64,000 nucleotides of DNA from Euglena gracilis (GCA_039621445.1 CP154956.1:15029176-15093175), one strand, 5' to 3'; positions 48,136 through 59,832 are shown, numbered from the stretch's first letter. The notes: a model not told the origin generated them from the sequence alone. Translations and numbers: made by a program.

Positions 48136-50010
48136 AGCAAGCACCTCTGGTCAGCCATGCCCTTGGGCCCAGCATCGCCCAGCATCGCCCAGCATCGCCC
48201 AGCATCGCTCAGCATCGCCCAGCATCGCCCAGCATCGCCCAGCATCGCCTTTGGAGCCCTTGAAGGTGTACCTATAATGCCTGCTGTTTTTGCCGCTCTA
48301 GCCCACTTTTGGTTACTTTTGGCCATCTTTGGTTGCTTTTTGACCACTTTGACCACTTTTGACTGCTTTTTGCCCACACTTGACCACTTTTGACTGCTTT
48401 TTGACCACTGTTGCCCACATTTGCTGCCTTTTGACCAACTTTGACTGCTTCTTGCCCACTTTTGCTGCTTTTTGCCCACCTTTGCCCATATCCAACCACC
48501 TTTGCGGCTTTTTGATCACTTTTGCTGCTTTTTGACCACTTTTGGTCCCTTTTGCCTGCTTTTTGACCACTTTTGACAACTTTTGTTGCTTTTCGACCAC
48601 TTTTGCCCACGTTTGCTACTTTTTGCCCACTTTTGGCCATTGTTGCTGCTTTTTGATCACTTTCACTTTTTTTGCCCACTTTTGCTGCTTTTTGACCACT
48701 TTTGTCCACTTTTGCCCACTCTTTTACCACTTTTGCTGCTTTCTGACCACTTTTACCCACTTTTGCCTGCTTTTTGAACACTTTTTGACCACTTTTGCTG
48801 CTTTTTGCCGGAGGATGTGGTGCACGCCTGTGAGATGGCAACATCGAGTGCAAATTGCAAGCCTCTTGCCGGTCAGACAAACAAAATCCAAAACAGTTGT
48901 TGTGCTGGAGGGTCGAGGGTGGCACCCCATCTTGTCCATCTGCATCTTGTCCAGTATCTGCATCTTGTCCAGTATCTGCATCTTGTCTAGCATCTGCATC
49001 TTGTCCAGCATCTGCTTCTTGTCCAGCAACTGCATCTTGTCCACCATCTACTTCTTGTCCACCATTTTCTTCTTGTCCAGAAACTGCATCTTGTCCACCA
49101 TCTGCATGTTGTCCAATGTCCACCATTTTCTTCTTGTCCAGAAACTGCATCTTGTCCACCATCTGCATGTTGTCCAGTGTCTGCATCCAGTTCACCTTGT
49201 CCAGCATCGACACCTTGTCTAGCATCTGTGTCTTGTCCGGCGTTGGCGTCTTGTCCGGCGTCGACGTCTGGTCCAACAACTGCATCTGCATGTTGTCCAG
49301 TGTCTGCATCCAGTTCATCTTGTCCAGCATCGGCATCTTGTCCAGTATCTGCATCTTGTCTAGCATCTGCATCTTGTCCAGCATTGGCGTCTTGTCCAGC
49401 AACTGCATCCAGTTCATCTTGTCCAGCATCGGCATCTTGTCTAGTATCTGCATCTTGTCCAGCACCTGCATCTTGTCCAGCTTCGGCATCTTGTAGCATC
49501 TACATCTTGTTATTCATCCGTTGGCTGCTGACCAAGCCAAAATAACCACAAAAGCCCAAAAAAATGGCCACAAAAAAAACCCAAAATTGACCACAAAAAG
49601 CCCCAAAAAGCAACCAAAATAACCAAAAATTGCCCAAAAACACCAACAATGTCTACAAAAGATTGTGAAAAATGACCCAAAATCACCAAAAAGGCGCAAA
49701 ATGGCCAAAAATGCCATAAAATCTGCTCAAAAAGGCCCCAATTAGCCCAATGTTTGCCAAATCAGTGATAAATAGCCCCCAAATTAGCAAAAATTGACCC
49801 ATTATGGCCAAAATGGGTGTAAAACTGGAGATTTGTGGGAAAATTATCCCAAAAATAGTTCAATTCTCCAAAATATACAAAAAAAATGCCAGCATCGCCC
49901 AGCATCGCCCTGCATCGCTCAGCATCACCCAGCATCGGAACCCCACCTCTGGTCTCCAAAAACCCAGCATCGCCCAGCATCACCAGAGGTGCTTGCTGGG
50001 GAGTAAGGTG
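48136..50010. repeat. Composite tandem-repeat block bounded by inverted GAGCAAGCACCTCTGGT
   Basis: From left: gagcaagcacctctggt (48,137); an AGCATCGCCC array (48,171-48,250); degenerate ttttgaccacttttgctgc units (48,300-48,810); unique sequence 48,811-48,920; a catcttgtccagcatctg array (48,935-49,510); GGCCAAAA low complexity; a second AGCATCGCCC array (49,885-49,985); and the inverted accagaggtgcttgct (about 49,983-49,998). A minus-strand frame stays open for 405 codons across both arrays (LDKMQMLDKM and SGQKAAKV units), and a plus-strand frame for 213 codons, so openness here is not evidence of coding. Confidence 0.85.
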
Positions 50011-50099
50011 GTGGGGGGGTCTGGACCCCCCAAATGTTGGGACTTGGGGGGTGTGGGTTGCCGACGGGGGGGGGGGGACCTGGGGGGGGGCAAGAAAGG

Positions 50100-51963
50100 G
50101 CTGGCCGCTCCGTGGAAGCCGCCTGTGCGCGCCGGGCTGTGGACGACAGCGGGGGGCCGGCGTAGGCCCTGACGAAGCGCGCCGCGGAGGTGGTGCGCAG
50201 GGGTGAGGTGGCGTGGGACAGTGGTGCCCCCCCCCACACCATCCCGGGGGCTGGGGAGGGGGAAGAGCGGTTCGGGGGATCACGTTTGAAAGTCAGAACA
50301 AATTTAATATAGCATGGTTCGCCGAAAAAAAAATAGGGACATTCCCACGTCATCAGACCGTAATTGCGGACCCTCAGGGGTGTGACCTCACAAATTTGAT
50401 AGTGGCCGAAAATGGTTCAGTGAAAAGTGGCCTTTTGGGGGTGGCACACTCTTTTTGGACTTCACCTTTGGCCCCTCAGGGGTGTGACACTTTTTTGGGC
50501 ACTGCGCACCATTTGGGCACCGCGCACTGAAACGAGGGGGTTTACCCAATGGCCACCCTCCCCGGGGTCAGGGTCAGACCCACCTACCCCAGGTCACCAA
50601 CATCATAAAAAGCCATGCACCTTTCACGTTCGCTTACCGGGAACCCTGACAATTTCCTGCATGGGGAGACCCATCCGGGGGGGGGGGGGGCTGACTTGGC
50701 CTGAACAGGAAACAACTCAGGCAACTCCCAGAACTGCATTTTCCAACATAAGATGGGGGTCGGTATTTCGGTTCTTCAATTGGGGAGCTGTTAGTTTGCA
50801 CTGCACCTGAATGATGACGGTAACAGACAGCGTGCTTGGCAAGTTATGCATAATAACAAATGGTGAATCCTGGAATCGACGTTTGATACGAGGGCAGGGA
50901 TGGTCTGGACCCCCCTCCAGTCGAGGGGGTGGACCCTTCCCAAAAAAAAAGAGCAAAAACGAGCAGTTTTTTTTGCCCCATACGAAGTATCAGGACGAAA
51001 ACCTCGAACAAAAAAGGCGGTGATTGATTGATTGAAAATTGACCAAAAAATGCGATTCTGGGTGTTTCATGGGCAAAATCTGTCCCAGAATCTAATATTT
51101 TCAGAATAAAGCACTGGAAGGAAGTTTGTAACCTTTTGCGGGATCCGGGTACCCCCCAGGAGGCACCCGGTCCGGACGTTCCCGCCCCTCCGGTTAAAGA
51201 GGGGAGGGCTGCCTCCCTAAACCTCGGACACCCTCCTGATATCCGAGAAATGCTGGTGGGGCTGAGAGGTTTTGTACCCGCCCCCCCCCCCCTGTCCAAC
51301 GACCGGGTTCCTGCAACCCCCGAACGGGGGGGGGTCGGTATATAGGGGTGGTCGGTGGACAGGGGGGGGGGGCGGCGCGGGTAACGTTGTCCGTCATCCC
51401 TCATTGTTGGAGACCAACTGCCACACCCCTGGAAAAAGGCGGGAACCACTCTCAATGTGATGGCGGCAGGCCGCCTTTCTCATCAGTGCCGCACAAAACC
51501 AATCCAATCCAATTTATGGAGGATAACTCTTTGGCTTTCCTTTGGTGGTAACAAACAATTAGTTGCTTTGAGATACTTTCCATTTGCGGGCATTGTGTGT
51601 GCGCGCGCGTGTGTATGTGTTTGCGTGCGCGCGCGTGTGTATGTGTTTGCGTGCGCGCGCGTGTGCATTGCGCGTGTGTGCGTGCTGGTGTGTGTGTGTG
51701 TGTGTGTACACTTGTCTAATAGTGTAATGTCTGAGTCTATGTGGGATGGCATTGGTTTATTCCGCCTGGGAGAAAGCGACCTGCTTGGGGGAGGCCCACA
51801 CGGCGAGGGCCCCGTCATGGGCCGCGGGCCACCACAGCAAAAGGATTCCGCACGCCCCCAGGGCCAGTGCTAGGGCAGCGACGGGGGAGCGCCGGGGCGG
51901 CCGGTCCGCGGCGCGGGCTGGGTAGTCCGCCAGGACCCAGCGGCGCTCGTCGGACGCCAACAT
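50100..51963 (-). CDS. Exons with a membrane segment, possible gene start
   Basis: The exon 51,963-51,781 begins with ATG directly after an in-frame TAG and a plausible acceptor (CCGTAG). It reads MLASDERRWVLADYPARAAD, then a hydrophobic helix PVAALALALGACGILLLWW, then WASPKQ before gtcgct, ending in phase 0. A single N-terminal membrane anchor after a 30-residue head suits a type II membrane protein. A second exon-like stretch at about 50,205-50,100 reads AARFVRAYAGPPLSSTARRA. It may belong with it or with the helical-repeat gene further left. No family is recognised. TG microsatellites flank the first exon on both sides. Confidence 0.4.
51596..51712 (+). repeat. (GT/GC)n microsatellite
   Basis: Two copies of a GTGCGCGCGCGTGTGTATGTGTTT unit (described, not exact), then GTGTGT. 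It starts 70 bp from the membrane-segment exon. Confidence 0.9.
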
Positions 51964-51985
51964 CTACGGCCTGAGGGGTTGGCAA

Positions 51986-52091
51986 GGTGTGTGCGTGTGT
52001 GTGTGTGTGCATATACGTGTGTATATGTGTGGTGTGTGTATGTGTTGTGTGTGTGTGTGTGGTGTGTGTGTGTGTGTGTGTGCTGTGTGTG

Positions 52092-52126
<35 letters not shown>

Positions 52127-52144
52127 GTGTGTGTTTGTTTTGTG

Positions 52145-52229
<85 letters not shown>

Positions 52230-52300
52230 GTGTGTGTGTCTGTGCGTTTGTGTGTGTGTTGTGTGTGTGTTGTGTGTGTTGTGTGTGTTGTGTGTGTGAC
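51986..52300 (+). repeat. (GT)n microsatellite, ~315 bp
   Basis: GT units with GTTGTG and GTGCTG interruptions. The tract begins 23 bp upstream (minus sense) of the exon starting at 51,963. Confidence 0.95.
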
Positions 52301-52700
52301 TGAGCGAGTAAGTGAGGGAGTGATTGACTGGATGTCAAAATAAAATTTTTTGTGGGAAAAAGGAAAGAGAAAAGGGAAGGGGGGAAAGGGGGAAAATCCT
52401 GAGGTGCCCCCTACACGAACCTCGAAAGAAAGCAAAACATCCAAAATCGTGCTGTGAGTACTCAGAAAAATTTCACCAAAAATAATTACCAATACCAAAA
52501 ATTCAAAAGGAAGGGAATGTCCCCTGGCACGGCGAAACGTTCAAACGACCCAACAGTTGCTTGCCGTCCCTCAATGGGATGGAAAGCGGAGCATGGCAGC
52601 AGAGCGAGGAGATAGGCGGAGGTGGAGCTCAGCAGATGTGTGGGCCGGGACTAACCGGGCGAATGGCGGAGGGGTCAGGCAGACAGCGGAGTGTGTTGGG

Positions 52701-55700
52701 TCACCGGGTGGAGCGGTGGCGGAAGATGGCGAGGACGCCGAGGGCGAGCAGGACGTGGGCTGCGGGAGGCCCCCGGTCACGTGGCGTCCGCACATCCTTT
52801 GGAGAGGAATTCGAAATTTGGAGCTGGTGAAGAAGGGAGGGAGGGTAGGCAGAATGGAAATGCGGTCAAAAATGTGCCATCCAAGATGTCGTTGCACGCA
52901 AAGATACAAATTTACAAAAACAAAAATATCAGCCAATCCCTCAAAAACTCAATTTTGGTCTTCAATTGGCTTTTGTGCCCTGATCAATTGCACAGAGGGG
53001 GTGTCAACTGTAAAAGATTCATCCAAATTCATCCAAAGAAGCCACTGCCACAATACGTCCCGTTGCTAAGAATTATATTTGAGGGTTTGCCGGGACATTA
53101 ATACTTTGATTTCGGGTATCAAGGGGAGTCCAATAACACACCCTCACACCCCTTCCTTGGAAAAACTGCCATCTGCCCAGCTGTCCAAAAAGCTCTCCGA
53201 CAGTTTCTCAGCGAAGCCCTTTAGTTTCTTGGGTAGAGTCCCCCCCCCCCCCAGGGCCTAATGAGAAGGGGGGGGGGAGGTTCATTTCTACTTCACAATC
53301 CATTTCTCAAGGGCTTCCCCCACGGGAAGGCACACGTCCGGCACCTTTGAAAACCGCCGAGGGAGAACCCAGACACTTATGGACAACAAAGAAAAGAGGA
53401 AAACCAGGTTCTGGACCTACCCCAAAGGGATTGGCCAAACCCACTTTACGGCTTGGCGAACTCCACATTGACCCAAATGGACTCCCAGCATGCAGACAGT
53501 CTCTCTCCGGAATACCTTTGGGGCCTTCCTCCCATTCCCCAATCCCTGTGCGGCAGCCGGGGGCCCAGCACGACGTACAGCGACCAGCCGGCGGCGGACT
53601 CTGGCCGGCGGTCCTCCGCGGGGGGCTCCTCGTCCTCCGGCAGCGGCAGGAGGACGTTGGCGTGCAGCAGCGACACCATGAACTGCAGCCGCCGGCAACA
53701 CCCCCCATCCCCCCCACCCCCAGGGGGAAACACAACATGGACCCTGAAAAGAAGGTGAGACAAAAAACACAAAAAAAAAACGCAAAACACAAAAAAGCAC
53801 AATAAAAAAAAAACACAAAAAAAAGGCAAAAAAGGCAAAATCGAAAAAAAAACAACAACAAAAAAAACGCAAAAAAAACGCATTTGCCTTTCCTCCGCCC
53901 ACCTCTCGCTCGCGAGTGGACGGATAGGATGGAGTCGGATGCCGCAGGAAATTGAGCCAAAAGAGACATAACCCACCCTCCAACACAAAACTCACCCAAA
54001 ATATTACCCCCCTGGGGGGGTTGGGCAATACTGGTGACTGAAACAGTACCCAGGGCGGGGCCATGACAGGTTCTCGGTCATGAAAATTTCCGGGGGGGGT
54101 TGGCATCATGACAAAATCTCTCTGGGGAAACCCGTTTTCTTGATGCAAAATCCAGGGGCACGGAAAAATGCTCTCCCCTGAGAAACCGGGATTTCGGACT
54201 TTTCTGCAATCCCCAGCGATAATGTTCAGTTGATGAGATAAGAGGACAGTGGCCTTTGGGGTAGTAGAGTCTTGGGTGGCAAGAACTACCACTGCTTGCT
54301 TCTGATGCTGCTACTGCTGCTGCTGCTGGCAAAAACTACTTAAACAACAGTTGAACACCCGCTACCCACACCAAAAATTCTCACGGCCGGAATTCAACGC
54401 TTGGTGAGGGGGTGCGGGGGGGGGGGAGGGGTGGAGGGGTGGGCGGGCCTCTTTGATGGCGGACTGCTCCACGAACTTGAACCAGCCGTACCGCCCTGGG
54501 CGAGGTGGCACGGTGACGGGGGGCGAGACCCCCGCCGGAGCACACACCGACAAGCAGGAGCACAGCAGGCAAGCAGGCTTGACCGGCATGGCCAACGGGA
54601 CACTCAGGACCGGTGTGACACCCGCTGGGATAACAGCATGGCATGGCCGTGGTGGCACGCCTGACACGCGTGACCGGCGTGATGCACATGTGGTGTGGCA
54701 CGTGCGACCGGTGTGATCGGGGCGTGTCAGGGGGTGGCGCGGGACAACTCAGGAACTCAGGCAGGGATGCCCGACGGGTGGGAAAAACACTCTGCTCTCC
54801 CAGCACTCTCAACGCAAAACAGCAAAAAAAATAAAAGATTTGAAAAAATAAAATGGATGAAAAAGTCGACAGTTTCCGGCGACAACAGGTCGGCATCAGG
54901 GAAAAACTGACTCCCAACTGAATGAGCCATTGCCATTGCCAAATCAGCCAAAACATCACAAATGCGGTGGTTTTTGATTGCTTGAATTTCGAACCCTGTT
55001 CAAACTCTTTGGCCCAAGGTGGGGTCCCCAAGAAATAACCCCCAGACCAGACCCCTGGACCGTCTGTTAGAGACCGTTCTGCAGAAAAATCTGCCTGGTC
55101 TTCCCTTTTTTTTTTTAGACCTCCGGGGGGGGTCCAATAACTAGAAATTTGTGTTCCCACCATCAGAAGCCGATTTGTTTCAAAATTGCTTTTCAGCAAA
55201 ACGGCGAAAAAGCCGTTTCGCAGTCGGCAAACCAGCAAAAAAGCCGTTTTGCCAGCCAAATGTCGAGAAAAATGGCAAAGAGCTGAAAAGCTGAAATACG
55301 GGTGGGAACGTGGCTGGGGTGTTCAGGTTCCCTCAGGGGGGCAGCGGGGGGGGGGCATGCCAGCGGCGGGGGGCCCGCGGCGCGGTCGTCCACGCGGTGG
55401 GAGACCGACACGCCGTCCGCGAACAGCTCGAACAGGCACTTGTACCGGAGCTCCACCCACCCCTCCGGCAGGGAGGCCGCCACGGGGCCCACAAAGGCAC
55501 TGACACGGGCGGGGCTGGCTCCGTGTTGAGGGGGGGCGGGCGCAACACGGACCCCAAAAAAACGTGACGCAGAAAACAAAAAAAATCCAAACAAACACAA
55601 AAAAATGCAAAAAAAACAGAGATCAGCGAAAAAAATACGGAAATGTTTGCAAAAAAAATACAAAAAACAAACAAACAAACAAACAAACAAACAAACAAAC

Positions 55701-56731
55701 AAACAAACAAATGAACACTAAATAAATAATAAATGAATAAAAAATAAATAAATAATTGTTGAGGACTGTTGCCTGAAAAAAAGGGGTGCCAGGTGACTGG
55801 AACGATCTTTTTTGGGTTACACAATATTTGAAGTGCACGGAGTGCAATTAATAATTGTTAATTAAGCAAATTGATCATAAATAAGAAATAAATGATCGAT
55901 GAAAGAAATCAATCAATTAAATTAACTAACGAAGAATTAATTTAATTAACGATCATCAATGACCATGTCTCTCCTTCCGCTGCCTATGAGCCGCAACCAC
56001 AGGCGTGCCGGGCAGTCAAGGGCGGCCCAGTGCACGCACCAGCCCCGGGCAAAGTCCTCGTAGTCGTCGTGGCCGGAGGGGTACACGTGAGCCTTCCACT
56101 CGATGCCGAATGCCGAGAACTCCTTGTCCAGCGACATCCCCGCGGGCGGCAGCCTGCTGCGGGAGGAGGGGGGCACGGCTGCATCAGAAGGCCAGCTGGG
56201 GGGGGGGTCTTCCCGTTTTTGTGCCAAAAAGAAATCTATTTTTCAAAAAAAATCCAGAAAATGGACTCATTTTTTGATGTCAGGTGGAGAGAGCAATGTA
56301 GCCCTGGGGACCCTCTATCTGCCCCGTGGACGCCGTTATGGCCCCCTACGCACCTGACCTGTGTTTTCCATCGGAGGGGATTTCCCCAACCACATGGAGA
56401 GTTTCTGGGACTCTCACCCAACCTCCTGTTCAGCACTGGGGATGGAAATGAAGATATGAATATGCGCACATCCCCCTTGTGCAACAAGTGCATTCCTACA
56501 ACCTCTGAACTGGGGTCCAACGCACAGAGGTGGGGGGGTCGGAACCATTTTTGACCTGCCTGGCTGAAGCATTCCCAGAATTCCCCGGCATTTTGAAGAT
56601 TCATCCGACATCTGCAATGATTCCAATTCAGGATCACGAGGAAAATGAGTTTTGCATCATTATGTGTCTTTGAGTCTCATCCATCAATGTGTATTTTTAT
56701 GTGCGTGTGCGTGTGCGTGATGTGTGTGTGT

Positions 56732-56801
<70 letters not shown>

Positions 56802-57354
56802 TGTGTGTGTGTGTGTGTGTGTCTGCGCGTCATGTCACAGTGTGTGCGCGCAGGTGTGCTTTCAATGGCGTGGTGTGCCACCGCTTTTACAGAAATCTCA
56901 TCACAAACACTGCCTTGGCATTAACCTCAACGCCTCGGGAGGCAGAGTGCCGGGGGTGTGGTACGTCTCCTGCAGCTCCTCAAACTCCTCCTGGCTGACG
57001 TCGAACATCACTAATGGCTTCGCCCCATACACCGACGACTCCAGCTTCCTGACAACGGGCTGGGGCTCAAAATACCCTCCCCCCACTTGAGGAGGCTTTG
57101 TTTGGCACTTGTTTTGAGAAATTTCTTACATCTTAAAAAACGATGGGAAGTTGACGCACCAACCTACACTGGTCATTTTCACTTTCAGTGTCATTTCTGG
57201 CACTCAAAACTGGCACAACGACAGGAAAAAACACGCTCACAATTTCAAACTTATCAGGTTTCAACTAAAACCAAAGATATTCAAGACCCCCAAGTGAACA
57301 CCCAAAGCACCCTGCCATTCACATGCGGGGGGTTTGCTCATGAAATACAGGGTG

Positions 57355-57399
<45 letters not shown>

Positions 57400-59400
57400 T
57401 TCTTCTTCTTCTTCTTCTTCTTCTTCTTCTTCTTCTTCTTTGGCTTCTCCTCCCCACCTCATGCCAATGCTGACAACTTCCTGGCTTGTGTGGTGTGGGC
57501 CCCCTTTCTCACATAAAAATACATCACCCTCCAGCCACCATTCAGGGCTGGAGTTGAGAAAGCAAACACAAAGTGAACAAAACAAGGTAAAAAAAAACCA
57601 CGAACAGAAACAACACAAAAAAAAAACACAGGTGTATGGCCTCCGCCAGGATTCCCGGGCCACCCCGCCGTGCCGCCGGCTGTGCCTCGGCCCGGGCAAG
57701 GTTTCCCTTCAGGTCGGCCAGCTGGGCGGTCACGGCCCGCAGCTCCCGCAGCTCCTCGAGGTCCTTCAGCGCCCGCAGCTCCCGGATGGCGAGGGCGGCA
57801 GGCGGCTGGGCAGACGACGGATTGGCGTGGGGGGGGGAGTTCCTAATGGCAGGGGGGGGAAATTGATATCGGAGGCCTTCGGAAAAATTGCGGATATCAA
57901 TTTCCCCCCCCTGCTAATGGGCATTCCAACGCCCCCTGTCGGGGACCCTGACAGCTTCCCAGACGAGGTTCTTGGGTGTGCGGCAGGGGGGCTCCTAGCG
58001 GGCATTCCTTCTGACCCTGGGAAGCTTGTTCTAGAGGGGCATCTGATGCAGAATCTACTCTGTAGGGCTGGACACACATGTTCGGTGGGTATGGCCTGGT
58101 GATGGCTTCCCGGGGTCGGAAGGAATCACCTGGCCATACCCACCGAACATGTGTGTCCAGCCCCCCGGAGTTGATTCTGCATCGGATGCCCCCCCCGCCC
58201 CCCCTCACCCCGGGATATGTCATACTGTCACCTGACGGTTTGACCGTGACAGTTTCCTGAGAGCTGTGCGGATCTTTCGGGAGGACAATTTCCCGGGTTG
58301 GGGAGTCCGGGGTGTTTGGGGGTTTGGTCCGGGATGGGGGCATCCGGTGGGAGTTCCCCTCGACGGCCTGGGCGGTGAGGTGGCGGGTCGGGTCGGCGGC
58401 CAAATGCGCGTCACCACGGCCCCGGTCGAGGACCGGACGGCGGTGTGGCACACAATAGGCACACACGGACAAGCAGGAGGATGCCAAGCAAGCGGGCTTG
58501 ACCGGCATGGCCAACAGGACACTCAGCACCGGTGTGACACTCGCTGGCATAACAGCATAGCACGACCGTGGTGGCACGCCTGACACGCGTGACCGGCGTG
58601 ATGCACATGCCTGGCGTGGCACGTGTGACCGGTGTGATCAGGGTGACCGGCGCCGTGGGCGTCCATGTCCTTGCGTTTCAGCGTCGCCCCGCAGCCCTCT
58701 GTCAGGCAGGGGATGACCGCTTCCGGAGGGAGGGGACCCATCCAGGCAACCCCTTGGGCCACATCGCCCAAAACAGTGACACGCCCCGCATATCACGCCG
58801 GTCACGCATGCCACTGGAGCTCACATTCAACACCCCGAAGCGTTCCAGCAACATCCCAAGCTGACGAGGAGGCCGATGAGAGGTTCCAAAACATACTTGC
58901 TTGGGTGCGCGTCGCTTTATGCCGTGGGAACACCTGCGTCGGGCACCCCCCTGACAAGTTGGAGGGGGTATCGCCTGAGATGCGCAAAATCAAGAGTTTG
59001 CTGTTTCCGACCCCAAAAGAAAACCACGCCATAGGAATCCTGCAATCGCACCAAAAGATGAAACCAGGTGTTCATGTCTGGGGATTCCGTGTACCTGGGG
59101 TTGTGCTTTGTTCCCTTTGCACGACTGCTCTTTGCTGTGCTTGGTATCCACGGACCACATATTTCTTTCACTCCACAAGTATGGATTGATGGGCGGAGCA
59201 ACTGTCACACCAGGGCGGGGGGTGGAGGGGCCCCCTCCCCGGGCACTCCTGCCGCAGGTGGCGGTCCTCGTCGCGGCGGAGGTACTTCTCCCCGCAGGCG
59301 TTGGGGCAGGCCACGCTGCTCAGCGGGCAGACGCGGTCGATGTGGTCCGCCAACCCCAGGCCCCGGCAAGGGGAGGGGGGTGGAGCAGCGTATCTCGGGG
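52701..59400 (-). CDS. TRAF-type zinc finger / coiled coil / MATH-domain protein
   Basis: Exons in transcription order: about 59,370-59,230 (zinc finger ACPNACGEKYLRRDEDRHLR then QECP, Cx3Cx11Hx4C); about 58,719-58,648 (second finger, IPCLTEGCGATLKRKDMDAH, donor gtcacc); about 58,440-58,340 (HLAADPTRHLTAQAVEG); 57,805-57,630 (coiled coil, IRELRALKDLEELRELRAVT); 57,048-56,926 (MFDVSQEEFEELQETYHTPG); 56,156 to 56,001 or 55,964 (MATH start, KEFSAFGIEWKAHVYPSGHD); 55,499-55,396 (ASLPEGWVELRYKCLFELFA); 54,495-54,449 (RYGWFKFVEQSAIKE); 53,682-53,575 (FMVSLLHANVLLPLPEDEEP); 52,796-52,701 (AAHVLLALGVLAIFRHRSTR, then TGA). Phases agree across the last junctions if two GC donors are allowed. TRAF/MATH proteins are cytosolic adaptors or ubiquitin-ligase parts; no RING was found. 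The C-terminal hydrophobic tail could anchor it in a membrane. Confidence 0.7.
54003..54101. mobile_element. Short copy of the GACAGTTTCC foldback family
   Basis: Between attaccccccctgg and ccgggggggttgg it contains gaaacagtacccaggg, catgacaggttctcgg and tcatgaaaatttccgg, matching the order in 33,395-33,526. Confidence 0.55.
54545..54735 (+). repeat. Duplicated ~190-bp segment, copy 1
   Basis: Closely similar to 58,462-58,655: gacaagcaggag, gcttgaccggcatggccaac, ggacactca, accggtgtgacac, gtggtggcacgcctgacacg, gtgaccggcgtgatgcacat. Both copies lie in introns just upstream of an exon of the same TRAF/MATH gene. Confidence 0.9.
55673..55711 (+). repeat. (AAAC)n microsatellite
   Basis: Nine to ten CAAA units inside an A-rich intron. 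Confidence 0.9.
56698..56825 (+). repeat. (GT)n / (GCGT)n microsatellite
   Basis: GT units, then eleven GCGT units, then GT. On the minus strand it begins about 100 bp downstream of the donor at 56,926. Confidence 0.95.
57354..57441 (+). repeat. (TTC)n microsatellite
   Basis: About 28 CTT units with one CCT step. It produces poly-Phe, poly-Leu and poly-Glu frames that are not genes. Confidence 0.97.
57850..57913. mobile_element. 64-bp TIR element with exact 7-bp target duplication
   Basis: CAGGGGGGGGGAAATTGATATC and its inverse form nearly the whole element, with a short ggaggccttcggaaaaattgc centre. The flanking 7-mer CTAATGG is exact (57,843-57,849 and 57,914-57,920). It shares ends and centre with 16,879-17,301, so it is an internal-deletion derivative of that family. 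Confidence 0.88.
58036..58194. repeat. ~155-bp near-perfect hairpin
   Basis: The two arms of about 75-80 bp meet with almost no loop. The inner 30 bp (GGCTGGACACACATGTTCGG and GTGGGTATGGCC) pair perfectly and the outer part (gcatctgatgcagaatct against gattctgcatcggatgcc) has few mismatches. It lies in an intron of the TRAF/MATH gene. Pairing this regular could be a young foldback insertion or a small-RNA precursor. Confidence 0.9.
58462..58655 (+). repeat. Duplicated ~190-bp segment, copy 2
   Basis: Partner of 54,545-54,735. On the minus strand it lies between the exon ending at 58,648 and the one near 58,440-58,340, so one end touches the donor of the former. Confidence 0.9.
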
Positions 59401-59832
59401 GGGGGGGTGGACATCGACCTCCAAAAATGCGACGCAAAACGGAAGGAAAAAAAACAGCAAACTAACTTTGTTAAAAAAAAACTAAAACCCGCAAAAAAAT
59501 CTCAAAAAAAGGCAAATTTGCCAAAATGCGAAAGAATAATCATATTTTTTTGCCCTGTGTATCCAGTGTCCAACAAACACCAAGGTGGCAAAAATTGTGC
59601 TCCGAACAGGGTGTTCATTTGACGGGGGGGGGGGGGCAGTACAATACAACCGGAGCTGAAACCTTCCCAAAAAACAATTGTCACACATCACAAATCAGCA
59701 ACAATTGTCTCAGGTGATACCCTCGTTGGGGGGGTTCTGACAATCTGGCCAGCCAAATGCCTCAAAAGGGTGGGTTTCGACCCCAATGCATGAGAGGGTT
59801 AATTAGGGGGAGGGAGGTGATGGACTTTCACA

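Noticed and set aside
48171-48250. Possible CRISPR array (AGCATCGCCC repeats)
   Set aside because: Head-to-tail 10-mers with no spacers, in a eukaryotic intron.
48272-49489. 405-codon minus-strand frame (LDKMQMLDKM... SGQKAAKV...)
   Set aside because: It runs straight through two different tandem arrays and overlaps an equally open plus-strand frame; repeat period explains the absence of stops.
51964-52498. 227-codon Thr-His-rich frame
   Set aside because: Mostly a (GT)n tract read on the minus strand.
57319-57699. Poly-Glu / poly-Phe frames
   Set aside because: Product of the (TTC)n tract at 57,354-57,441.
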